In this document: one piece after another, positions 1 to 6,394 of the stretch
How the letters are laid out: every line of letters begins with the position of its first letter
How positions within the stretch are numbered: the stretch's first letter is position 1
Source: PVC group bacterium
GTDB lineage: Bacteria > Verrucomicrobiota > Kiritimatiellia > SS1-B-03-39 > UBA6053
NCBI GenBank assembly: GCA_003565035.1
Contig: PXDP01000305.1
Coordinates: 1-11,702 of the forward strand
Length of the DNA stretch: 11,702 nucleotides
Reading direction: 5' to 3'
Translations under genes and position numbers: made by a program
Notes under the pieces: model-generated
Told to the model about the DNA's origin: nothing
What the model saw: the letters and a program-made list of their open reading frames with translations, nothing else
Database searches by the model: none

Positions 1-650
1 ACCTCATTCCCCAATGCCGTCATATTCAACACCTGACCACTGCGCCCCGCACACAACATCAGAAACTTCCGGAACAGGGTTAAATTTCCAATATTCCGCA
101 AGCTCCGCACATCCCGCTCCACATAGGTTTCCAGATACGACGGATAAAAATCTGCGGCGGACATGCCTCGGTCATACAGTGCCGGGTAGGCCCCCGCAAG
201 CAGACGCGATTCAAGACGCTCAGACGCGGACGCGGGATACTCCTCCAACGAAAGCGGGAGAAGATGAAGCACCGCAACCCTGCCCGCAAGCGACTGGGAA
301 ATAGATTCCATCAGCAAAAAATTCTGTGAACCACTGAGAATAAACCGTCCCATCTGTCCACTCGCATCCACAATCCCCTGCAAATAAGAAAACAACGCGG
401 GCACCCGCTGAACCTCATCCAAAATCACGCCTCCAGCGTGGCGCCGCAAAAACCCACGCGGATTTTCCTCCGCCTCTGCCCGAATATCCAGATCCTCCAG
501 GTTCACGTACACATGGTCCTTGAACAAATGACGCAACAACGTCGTCTTGCCGGATTGCCGCGGCCCTGTCAGGGAAACCACCGGAAAGATTGAGGACAGC
601 CGAAGCAGTGACTCAGCGAGATTTCGGTCGATCATTTTGCCAGAATACAT
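1..650 (-). CDS. AAA+ ATPase with DUF4143 domain, N-terminal part (runs off the left edge)
   Basis: This gene has no stop inside the window; about 216 codons are visible, roughly half of the usual 380-400 residues. The reading was made by translating the reverse complement. It shows a P-loop GPRQSGKTT at residues 29-37, a Walker B VILDEVQ at 75-81, a sensor-like FILSGSQ further on, and then the start of a DUF4143-type region (YVERD, RNIGNLTLF, GQVLN). These features are typical of the widespread AAA_14/DUF4143 ATPases, whose biological role is largely unknown. They are often encoded in accessory DNA. I chose the ATG at 648-650 because an AGGG lies 8 nt upstream; an in-frame ATG at 633-635 is possible but has no ribosome site. 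Three palindromes lie just upstream. Family assignment is firm; function is not. Confidence 0.9.
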   Translation of the reverse strand, partial: MYSGKMIDRNLAESLLRLSSIFPVVSLTGPRQSGKTTLLRHLFKDHVYVNLEDLDIRAEAEENPRGFLRRHAGGVILDEVQRVPALFSYLQGIVDASGQMGRFILSGSQNFLLMESISQSLAGRVAVLHLLPLSLEEYPASASERLESRLLAGAYPALYDRGMSAADFYPSYLETYVERDVRSLRNIGNLTLFRKFLMLCAGRSGQVLNMTALGNE

Positions 651-658
651 CAAGCCAA

Positions 659-662
659 CCCT
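659..662 (-). promoter_or_regulatory. Ribosome binding site for the DUF4143 ATPase
   Basis: On the minus strand AGGG sits 8 nt before the ATG at 648-650. It favours this start over the ATG five codons downstream, which has only an A-rich stretch before it. Confidence 0.5.
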
Positions 663-667
663 ATGTC

Positions 668-704
668 AATGTAAATCAGGGAATTCAATTCCCCGATTTA
701 CATT
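668..704. repeat. Long inverted repeat upstream of the ATPase
   Basis: Arms at 668-684 (AATGTAAATCAGGGAAT) and 688-704 are reverse complements, with a single mismatched pair at 678/694 and a 3-nt centre. It ends 18 nt before the ATPase start codon and has no T-tract, so it is not an ordinary terminator. Its place in the leader suggests an operator or a structured 5' untranslated region. Confidence 0.85.
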
Positions 705-710
705 CCGACC

Positions 711-731
711 GTTTTCCGATCATCGGGAAAC
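711..731. repeat. Palindrome, copy 1 of a TTTTCCGAT-type element
   Basis: GTTTTCCGAT and ATCGGGAAAC flank a central C; the arms match except for one T/G position. The same element recurs 31 bp further on, about three helical turns away. Confidence 0.75.
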
Positions 732-742
732 GGGGACATTCA

Positions 743-761
743 TTTTCCGATCATCGGAAAA
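743..761. repeat. Perfect palindrome, copy 2 of the TTTTCCGAT element
   Basis: TTTTCCGAT-C-ATCGGAAAA is a perfect 9-bp inverted repeat around one base. It nearly repeats the element at 711-731 and ends 9 nt before the stop codon of the neighbouring antitoxin-like gene. A paired-site protein binding region is a reasonable inference. Confidence 0.8.
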
Positions 762-770
762 ACAGCATTT

Positions 771-983
771 TCACTGATCCCGAAGAATTTTTTTCGCTTC
801 CTCCCAAGGCATAAATGCGTCCTGACCCGTCTTCAATGCATTCTCCCTTTCCCGTAAGACATCCCTATGCCAATCCGGGGAAATATCAGCATCATCCGAA
901 CGGCTCAGATCCGTCCAGATTTCTTCCATAGCGCGGAGTTTCTCAGTCCGCGAAAATTTTTCCAAGTCTAATAGTGTAGTCAT
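771..983 (-). CDS. Addiction-module component (TIGR02574 / Unstab_antitox-like), orphan
   Basis: A 70-residue protein. The N-terminal half is helical and charged (EKLRAMEEIWTDLS). It is followed by a segment of the form SPDWHRDVLRERENAL, then a small-residue/acidic stretch, and it ends in PWEEAKKILRDQ. This order matches the short putative addiction-module family (TIGR02574), where the W-E-E near the C-terminus is typical. Members normally precede a RelE/ParE-type toxin, which the antitoxin binds. Here the next gene downstream is the DUF4143 ATPase, 120 nt away, and no toxin frame is visible on either side. No convincing ribosome site precedes the ATG at 981-983. It may be an orphan antitoxin or a relic of a lost pair. 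Function as an antitoxin is inferred from family only. Confidence 0.75.
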   Translation of the reverse strand: MTTLLDLEKFSRTEKLRAMEEIWTDLSRSDDADISPDWHRDVLRERENALKTGQDAFMPWEEAKKILRDQ

Positions 984-1048
984 AAGGATAAGCTACATCA
1001 CCCCTTCGTTTGGTTCCAGTCCTTTTTTAATGATTCTGAACGTACGCT

Positions 1049-2830
1049 TCACTTCTCCACCGGGATCACGATGCCGCGCATGATCTGGTTCTGGGCAAGC
1101 AGGAAGACAAACAGGGTCGGCAGGGCCGCGAGGACAAAGGCGGCATTCATCACCCCGGGTCCGTAACCCTGCTGGAGCTGATACAGGCACACCATCAGGG
1201 TCCACATGCGCTCGTCCTGACAGATCAGCAGCGCGAACATAAAGTTGGTGTAGGCGTTCACAAAAGCACTCAGGGCAATTACCGCGAGAATGGGTTTCGA
1301 CAGACTGAAGGTGATCATCCAGAACATCCGCAGCTCCCCCGCCCCGTCCAGGGCCGCGCTTTCGTAGAGATCGCGGGGAAGCGAATCAAAAAAGCCCTTG
1401 AGCAGAAAAATCGAATAGCCATGGGCCATCCCCGGCAGCAGCAGGGCCCAGAAGGTGTTGAGCAGTCCGAAATCGCGCAGCATCAGAAACACCGGAATCT
1501 GGGTCACCATCGGCGGAAAGGCCATCGTGAGCAAAAGAAACAGCAGCAGCGCATACGCGTTGGGCGGCCGGAAGCGGCTCAGGGCGTAGGCCGCCAGCGG
1601 GTTCACAATCAGGGCCAGCAGCACCGCCATTGCGCAGTAAAACACGGTGTTGCCCAGCCCGCGGCCGTCCACAATGAGAATTTCCCAGACCGTGGCCAGA
1701 TGCTGGGTGAGAAACAGACGGCGGATCGCCGGGCGGTGCGCCTCAAACATCAGTTGATCCGCCTCCCGGATCGGCGGCGCGGTACCGGTTTGCTCCCGCC
1801 ACGCCAGGTCCGGACTCTGCAGCGAAAGTGCGGAAACGGGGGCGCGGTGCACCTGTCCCTCCCCATCCTGCCAGCCTTGCAGAAACGCTTCCCAGTCGGC
1901 CCGCAGCGGACCGCTCTCCGCCCAGCGTGCGGGGACCGGAACATCGCTCCAGTCCTCTGCCGGCAGATGCGTCACCCGCCGGAAGGTGGGCAGGTCCACA
2001 TACCGCGCCGCGAGAAAAGCCTGCCAGGCTTCCCGGGCTTCGGGCCCCAGGCGGACAAACTGCGGATGCACGATTTCCCGGACAAACAGCGTCCAGACCT
2101 CCAGTACCCCGGGATCCTCCGGGACCGACGGCGTCAATGCCGGCCGCGGCGCATCCCGTCCCTGCTGCGGAATCCAGACCCGCTCCTGAAAAAATCCGGT
2201 CAAATGGATATCCGCCACCGACCATTCCGGAGCTTCGTCCGCCACATAGACCTCCCAGGCCCGCCACCAGGGCGAATCCTCCACCCGGCCCAGACGCGCC
2301 CGCGGGTCCGGGGCCAGAACCGACACCGCATTCCACCCCGGAAAATCCGTCTCCAGCGCAGTGTTCCCCTTCTCGATGTCCCCGGCATAGCGGTCTTTCA
2401 GATACCGGATAAATCCGCGCACATTGCGGCCCCGCGAGCGGCTCACAGGGGTCAGCGTGTACCCCGGAAATTTCGCCCCGCCCTCCTGCGCGAACGCGTG
2501 CCAGGCCCGGGCCGCTTCGGGATCGGAAACCGCCGGATACGCCAAGGTCGAAAAATCGGCGTCATCGATGCCCCAGGCCGCGCGCAGCGCGGCAGGGGAT
2601 TCGTTATAGAGGGCCTCGATGTGCTTGCGGAACAGGGCTGTATCGTCGCGCACAAACTCCGGAATCAACTGAAATCCGTGCTGATCCACCCCGGTGCGGG
2701 TGGCTCCGCTGAGCATGAGCAGAAAAGGCACCACCATCGTCAGCGCCCCCAGCGTGAGGAGCGCAAAAATCGCCCCGTGCAGAAAACGGACCTTCCAGGC
2801 TTTGCGGCCGGTTTTGGGGATCAGGCCCAT
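1049..2830 (-). CDS. MalG-like ABC importer permease with large periplasmic insert
   Basis: This is an inner-membrane permease of the carbohydrate importer class (binding-protein-dependent transport, MalG/CUT1 type), 593 residues against the usual 270-300. One membrane segment is at about 16-41. A hydrophilic insert of about 320 residues follows (about 45-368), then the normal permease core from about 392. The core carries the EAA loop at 489-498 (YESAALDGAG), which docks the ATPase, and ends in the typical PVEK tail. The insert should lie in the periplasm. It holds repeated blocks with aromatic-x-x-F/Y-L pattern, a Tyr, a Leu/Asn/Trp cluster and a closing Pro, at about 67-99, 140-174 and 269-300, loosely resembling helical segments of some glycoside hydrolases. 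The start codon shares one base with the stop of the upstream fusion gene (TGATG) and GGAG lies 8 nt before it, so translation is coupled. Substrate unknown; sugar or oligosaccharide is likely by family. Confidence 0.88.
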   Translation of the reverse strand: MGLIPKTGRKAWKVRFLHGAIFALLTLGALTMVVPFLLMLSGATRTGVDQHGFQLIPEFVRDDTALFRKHIEALYNESPAALRAAWGIDDADFSTLAYPAVSDPEAARAWHAFAQEGGAKFPGYTLTPVSRSRGRNVRGFIRYLKDRYAGDIEKGNTALETDFPGWNAVSVLAPDPRARLGRVEDSPWWRAWEVYVADEAPEWSVADIHLTGFFQERVWIPQQGRDAPRPALTPSVPEDPGVLEVWTLFVREIVHPQFVRLGPEAREAWQAFLAARYVDLPTFRRVTHLPAEDWSDVPVPARWAESGPLRADWEAFLQGWQDGEGQVHRAPVSALSLQSPDLAWREQTGTAPPIREADQLMFEAHRPAIRRLFLTQHLATVWEILIVDGRGLGNTVFYCAMAVLLALIVNPLAAYALSRFRPPNAYALLLFLLLTMAFPPMVTQIPVFLMLRDFGLLNTFWALLLPGMAHGYSIFLLKGFFDSLPRDLYESAALDGAGELRMFWMITFSLSKPILAVIALSAFVNAYTNFMFALLICQDERMWTLMVCLYQLQQGYGPGVMNAAFVLAALPTLFVFLLAQNQIMRGIVIPVEK

Positions 2831-5526
2831 CAGTGCTTCTCCGAGGTTCGAAATTCCAGATTTGCCAGCATGCGCAACTGCCAGAGGGTGAAGCCGATGA
2901 GCAGTGCCCCCAGCAGCCAGGCCATGGCGGTGGCCGGACCAAAGCGCAGAAAAATGAAGGCCTGATAAAAAATGTGCAGGCCTGCCACCTCCGTGTTCGC
3001 GCCTCCGCCGGTCATCGCGAGAATGTTCGCCTCCGCATTGAAGAACGCGGCGATAAACACGCCGATAAAATTAATCAGAATCAGCGGTTTCAGCCGGGGG
3101 GCAACCACAAAGAGGATTTTGTCGAGAAAACCCGCGCCGTCGATTTCCGCCGCTTCGTAGGATTCTTCGTCGATCCCTTTGAGGGCGGCGAGATACACCA
3201 GGCATCCGGGCCCCATGCCCGCCCAGGCCAGCGGCAGCACGCAGGCGAGCATGGCGGTGGCCGGATCGCTCAGCCAGCGCACCGGCTCCTGCAGGGTCGC
3301 CCCGAAGCGGAACCCGCCGCTTTGCGCCATGATCGGTTCAATCAGCGTCCAGGCTGTCCAGAGGAATCCCCCCGCGGCGATCCACAGCAGCCCCGCCCAC
3401 AGACGGCTGTCCTGCCGCATCAGCCGCCTCGCCAGCCCCGCACACACGGCGGCAAAAAACAGTCCGCCCGCCAGATGCGCACCCGCCGGAATCCGCATCA
3501 CCACCGCGTTGAGCAGCCCACGCTCACTCTCTTCATAAAACGATTTCCACATGAGAATCATCACCAGACCGTTCACCACCGCCGGCAAATAATAGACCGT
3601 CCGGAAAAACAGCCGCGCCCGCGGCACCTCCTGCAGCAGAATGGCCAGCAGCATCGGCGGCAGAAAGGTCAGCCCCATCACCAGCAGCGTGTAGCGGATG
3701 GCGGTCCAGACCGCCGTCCACCAGCGGGAGTCAAACAGCACCTCGCCGAAATTACGCAGCCCCACCCAGGGCGAGGGATCGAGGAGGCGGTAATCCTGAA
3801 AAGCCATCAGCGAGCCCCGGCCCAGCGGTACATACTGCCACAGCGCCACCGTGGCCAGGGCTGGAAACATCAGCGCCGCCACCCAGAGGTGATTGCGGCG
3901 TTTGCCCACCTCGCCGGTCGCCACCGCCGCCCGGGCGTAGGTTTTCACAATCCGCCGGATGACCCAGGCGTATCCCGCTGCCAGCGCGATCAGCACCAGC
4001 GCCGACACCGTGTTTCGTTTGCGCAGTTCCTCGGGAGCGGTGATCCCCAGCATGTCCCGCCGCGCCCGCCCCGCCGCATCGCGCAACAGATCCTGCAGCA
4101 CATCCAGCCGCGCCTCCCGCTCCTCCGGCAGCCGCCCGGCAATCGCCAGCTCCTGCGCCCGCTGCAGCGGCACCGACAGCAGATCGTAGGCGATATTGCT
4201 GTTTGGACCGTAGGGTTCCGGACGGCCGTTCTCAATACTGAGCGCAAACACATCCATCCAGCCCGGCGGGGTGAGTTTCAGCAGCGCGCCATACCCGAAG
4301 CGCTCCAACTGCCGCGGATTCAGAAAACCGGCCAGCCCCGACTCCACCAGAATGCGGGTGCGGATCTCCTGCGCCTCCTCCGAATCAAAAAAGCGGATAA
4401 ATTCCCAGGCCGCATCACGCACCACCGGATGCCGGATATCGCGGAAGAGCCCCAGCATGCGACTGTTCACCTCGCCGGCCCGGAACCCATCCGGGCCTTT
4501 CGGAATAGGGGCGAGACCGGTCAGTTCCGGATTGATCACATCAAACATCTCCTCGTCCACATACCCCTGGGTGATGGCAATATCCCCCTGCTGCCACCTG
4601 GCCCAGGCCCCGGCGGTATCCCGGAAGGCGAAACCGCGCCGGAGCGTGCCGCCGTCATCCACCCAGGGTTCGGTCACCAGGGTGGTGTAAAAATCCAGCG
4701 CCACCGCCGCCTCGCGGGAATCGTATTCGATGGTCCATTCATTGGTGTCCGGATTACGCACCATGAATTCCGCCCCGGCGGACCATAAGAAGGACGTGAA
4801 CTGATAACTTTCATGTGTCCCGCGGGCGAAACGGATGCCATACCGCCCCGCACCCGGATCGGACAGCACCCGCACCGCATGGTGCAAATCGTCCCAGGTC
4901 CACGTTTCATCCGGCGGATCAAGCCCCGCCTCCGCAAAGCGGTCCTTCCGATACAGCAAGCCCTTCCCCAACAAACCCCCATACGGCAACGCCCAGGTAT
5001 GCTCGGTGCCCTCCGGCCCCGGCCGGCGGATCACCGGCCAAACCTTCTCATGCACCCGTTCCGCCAGTTCCTCCTCCGATATCTCCGCCAGATACTCATC
5101 CAGCGGGGCCAGAAAGCCCTGACGAATATACGTGTCCGACCGCCGGAAATTCAAATACATCACATCCGGTGCCACACCCCCCGCAATCGCCATCAGATCC
5201 GATTCCACTCCCTCCACCCGGATTCCAGTGAATTTGCGGGCGCGCACCGACACCCGGTCCCAGTCGTGCGCCCCGTAGCGCTCCGGGTTTTCCCGGTAGC
5301 GTTCCGCATACCGCTCCCGCACAATCTCCGGATAGCGCCGTTCAAAGGCCCGAACCACCGCCAGGTTCGCGCGCGACATCGGATCATTGCGCGTCGCATC
5401 CGGCAGCACCCAGTTATGCACCACCACCGTCACCACCGGAGCCCCGTTCTCCACCGACACTCCCCGCCCGAAGACCCGGAAGCCCCCCCCAATCAGCAAC
5501 AAAAACAACAGACAAATACGGCGCAT
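2830..5526 (-). CDS. Fusion of extracellular solute-binding protein and MalF-like permease
   Basis: An 898-residue protein joining two subunits that are normally separate. Residues 1-20 form a signal-like hydrophobic segment (RRICLLFLLLIGGG). Residues 30 to about 500 read as a family 1 solute-binding protein (AGGVAPDVMYL at 115-125, PYGG at 181-184, TWTWDDL at 208-214). A membrane segment at 507-525 then brings the chain into the cytoplasm. The MalF-like permease begins near 547. Its EAA loop is at 790-799 (YEAAEIDGAG). An extra stretch with two hydrophobic segments (about 683-700 and 709-731) separates the GLLN motif at 670-673 from WLSDPATAM at 751-759. I chose the ATG at 5524-5526 because it starts directly on the signal-like sequence. 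An upstream in-frame ATG at 5608-5610 would add 28 residues ahead of it. Neither start has a strong ribosome site. The signal has no lipobox. Expected role: substrate capture and passage in one polypeptide; substrate unknown. Confidence 0.88.
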   Translation of the reverse strand: MRRICLLFLLLIGGGFRVFGRGVSVENGAPVVTVVVHNWVLPDATRNDPMSRANLAVVRAFERRYPEIVRERYAERYRENPERYGAHDWDRVSVRARKFTGIRVEGVESDLMAIAGGVAPDVMYLNFRRSDTYIRQGFLAPLDEYLAEISEEELAERVHEKVWPVIRRPGPEGTEHTWALPYGGLLGKGLLYRKDRFAEAGLDPPDETWTWDDLHHAVRVLSDPGAGRYGIRFARGTHESYQFTSFLWSAGAEFMVRNPDTNEWTIEYDSREAAVALDFYTTLVTEPWVDDGGTLRRGFAFRDTAGAWARWQQGDIAITQGYVDEEMFDVINPELTGLAPIPKGPDGFRAGEVNSRMLGLFRDIRHPVVRDAAWEFIRFFDSEEAQEIRTRILVESGLAGFLNPRQLERFGYGALLKLTPPGWMDVFALSIENGRPEPYGPNSNIAYDLLSVPLQRAQELAIAGRLPEEREARLDVLQDLLRDAAGRARRDMLGITAPEELRKRNTVSALVLIALAAGYAWVIRRIVKTYARAAVATGEVGKRRNHLWVAALMFPALATVALWQYVPLGRGSLMAFQDYRLLDPSPWVGLRNFGEVLFDSRWWTAVWTAIRYTLLVMGLTFLPPMLLAILLQEVPRARLFFRTVYYLPAVVNGLVMILMWKSFYEESERGLLNAVVMRIPAGAHLAGGLFFAAVCAGLARRLMRQDSRLWAGLLWIAAGGFLWTAWTLIEPIMAQSGGFRFGATLQEPVRWLSDPATAMLACVLPLAWAGMGPGCLVYLAALKGIDEESYEAAEIDGAGFLDKILFVVAPRLKPLILINFIGVFIAAFFNAEANILAMTGGGANTEVAGLHIFYQAFIFLRFGPATAMAWLLGALLIGFTLWQLRMLANLEFRTSEKH
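2839..2842 (-). promoter_or_regulatory. Ribosome binding site for the MalG-like permease
   Basis: GGAG on the minus strand, 8 nt before the ATG at 2828-2830 and inside the 3' end of the fusion gene. With the 1-base stop/start overlap it supports coupled translation of the two permeases. Confidence 0.65.
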
Positions 5527-5581
5527 GGCGAATGCATAGACGAATTCCCGGAACGGAAAAACACTTTTCTGCGAAAAACGC

Positions 5582-5610
5582 TGGACAGTCCCCCCGAAAA
5601 CACATATCAC
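5582..5610 (+). promoter_or_regulatory. Candidate sigma-70-type promoter for rpmI-rplT
   Basis: TGGACA (5582-5587) and TATCAC (5605-5610) are separated by 17 bp and match the -35 and -10 consensus at five and four of six positions. Transcription would begin near 5617 and leave a leader of about 60 nt before rpmI. The site lies upstream of the preferred start of the divergent fusion gene. Assigned by eye only. Confidence 0.4.
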
Positions 5611-5679
5611 TTCCCGCCCGTCGAACCCGCAGGAACGTGCGGATCACCCCAATTTTCAATCAACACCCCCTTATTTATC

Positions 5680-5868
5680 ATGGCTAAATCCGGAAAAACC
5701 CGCAAGTCCGCCTCCAAACGGTTCAAAAAAACCGGCACCGGCAAGTTGATCTTTCACTCGCCCGGTACCCGGCATCTGATGTCCTGCAAATCCCGCAAGC
5801 AGAAGCGTCGCCTGGCCAAAGCCAAAGTGATGACCGCCGGGGATGCCGCCCGTTACAAATCCATTTGA
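5680..5868 (+). CDS. rpmI: 50S ribosomal protein L35
   Basis: A 62-residue, very basic protein of normal family length. It carries the L35 hallmarks: an N-terminal K/S/R-rich stretch, AKRF-type segment (ASKRFKKTGTGKL at 11-23), a central H-x-x-x-x-x-H region, the KSRKQKRRL block at 37-45, and a short tail (GDAARYKSI). L35 is a small protein of the large ribosomal subunit. The ATG at 5680 gives the expected N-terminus MAKSGKTRKS; the frame stays open far upstream but that part is noise. There is no Shine-Dalgarno sequence before this ATG (the upstream bases are C-rich then AT-rich). rplT follows 29 nt later, as usual. infC, which commonly precedes rpmI, is absent; the upstream neighbour is a divergent transporter gene. 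Confidence 0.97.
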   Translation: MAKSGKTRKSASKRFKKTGTGKLIFHSPGTRHLMSCKSRKQKRRLAKAKVMTAGDAARYKSI

Positions 5869-5884
5869 CCTAATTTTTTCGATC

Positions 5885-5889
5885 AGGAG
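5885..5889 (+). promoter_or_regulatory. Ribosome binding site for rplT
   Basis: AGGAG, 8 nt before the ATG at 5898. A strong site that contrasts with the lack of one before rpmI. Confidence 0.75.
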
Positions 5890-5897
5890 TTCACACC

Positions 5898-6254
5898 ATG
5901 CCCCGCGCAACCAACGCCCCCGCTTCCCGCAAACGTCGTCATGACCGTCTGAAACTCGCACGCGGTTTCCGCGGCGGACGCAGCAAACTGTTCCGGACCG
6001 CCACCGAATCGGTGGACCGGGCTCAATGCATGGCCTTTGCCCACCGCAAAACCAAAAAACGCGACTTCCGCGCTCTCTGGATCATGCGGATCTCCGCCGC
6101 CGTCAAGCCCTTTGGCCTCAATTACAGCACCTTCATGAACGGTGTGAAAAAAGCCGGAATCGACCTGAACCGCAAAATGCTCTCCGAGATCGCCATTCAC
6201 GATCCCGAAGGCTTCGCCGGCATCGTCGAAAAAGCCAAAGCCCAGCTCAGCTAA
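5898..6254 (+). CDS. rplT: 50S ribosomal protein L20
   Basis: A 118-residue basic protein of standard length. The order is typical for L20: a flexible basic N-terminus (ASRKRRHDRLKLARGFRGGR at 9-28), then AHRKTKKRDFRALWIMRI near 47-64, then a globular C-terminal part with NYSTFMNGVKKAGIDLNRKM and a final helix AGIVEKAKAQ. L20 binds 23S rRNA early in large-subunit assembly and, in several bacteria, represses its own operon by binding the leader mRNA. The gene has a good ribosome site and directly follows rpmI. A strong terminator lies 29 nt after the stop codon, so pheS or other common downstream partners are not co-transcribed here. Identification is certain. Confidence 0.98.
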   Translation: MPRATNAPASRKRRHDRLKLARGFRGGRSKLFRTATESVDRAQCMAFAHRKTKKRDFRALWIMRISAAVKPFGLNYSTFMNGVKKAGIDLNRKMLSEIAIHDPEGFAGIVEKAKAQLS

Positions 6255-6283
6255 TTTTTGTTCATTGTTTTTCTCTTGTGGTT

Positions 6284-6312
6284 ACGCTCCGGTTCGCCGG
6301 AGCGTTTTTTTT
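6284..6312 (+). terminator. Intrinsic terminator of the rpmI-rplT operon
   Basis: A perfect 9-bp stem (6284-6292 with 6297-6305, ACGCTCCGG paired with CCGGAGCGT) with a TTCG tetraloop is followed by an uninterrupted run of eight T (6305-6312). It sits 29 nt after the rplT stop codon and before the next plus-strand gene. Confidence 0.95.
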
Positions 6313-6328
6313 GCCCCCATAAAATCCC

Positions 6329-6356
6329 TTGCAAGAATTCCGAAATCCGATAGATA
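6329..6356 (+). promoter_or_regulatory. Possible promoter of the Lrp-aminotransferase operon
   Basis: TTGCAA (6329-6334) and TAGATA (6351-6356) are 16 bp apart, between the rplT terminator and the regulator start. The -10 match is poor (three of six). Location is the main argument, since a new transcript must begin in this 82-nt gap. Confidence 0.3.
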
Positions 6357-6384
6357 ACCCGGTTCTGCCCTGACCATCCGAATT

Positions 6385-6388
6385 GGAG
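6385..6388 (+). promoter_or_regulatory. Ribosome binding site that fixes the Lrp start
   Basis: GGAG lies 6 nt before the ATG at 6395. It overlaps the alternative TTG start at 6383, which therefore is unlikely to be used. Confidence 0.7.
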
Positions 6389-6394
6389 ACCCCC

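Noticed and set aside
711..761. The paired palindromes as a CRISPR array or a terminator
   Set aside because: Only two copies, no repeat/spacer regularity beyond that, and no T-tract after either stem.
80..814. Short plus- and minus-strand frames overlapping the ATPase and the palindromes
   Set aside because: They conflict with the ATPase frame, which has Walker A and B motifs, or are made largely of the palindromic intergenic sequence.
993..1205. A 70-codon minus-strand frame at the end of the MalG-like gene
   Set aside because: It overlaps the permease C-terminus in another frame and shows no motif.
1421..4788. Long plus-strand frames (1421-2965 and 2833-4788) opposite the permease genes
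   Set aside because: Arg/Pro/Gln/His-rich translations without motifs; the minus-strand frames carry EAA loops and membrane segments.
5527..5610. Upstream start (ATG at 5608-5610) for the binding-protein/permease fusion
   Set aside because: It would place 28 residues ahead of the signal-like segment and overlap the candidate rpmI promoter. It is kept only as an alternative.
4813..5679. Upstream extension of the rpmI frame giving a 351-residue protein
   Set aside because: L35 begins at 5680 with the normal N-terminus; the extension is Pro/His/Arg-rich and lies opposite the binding-protein domain.
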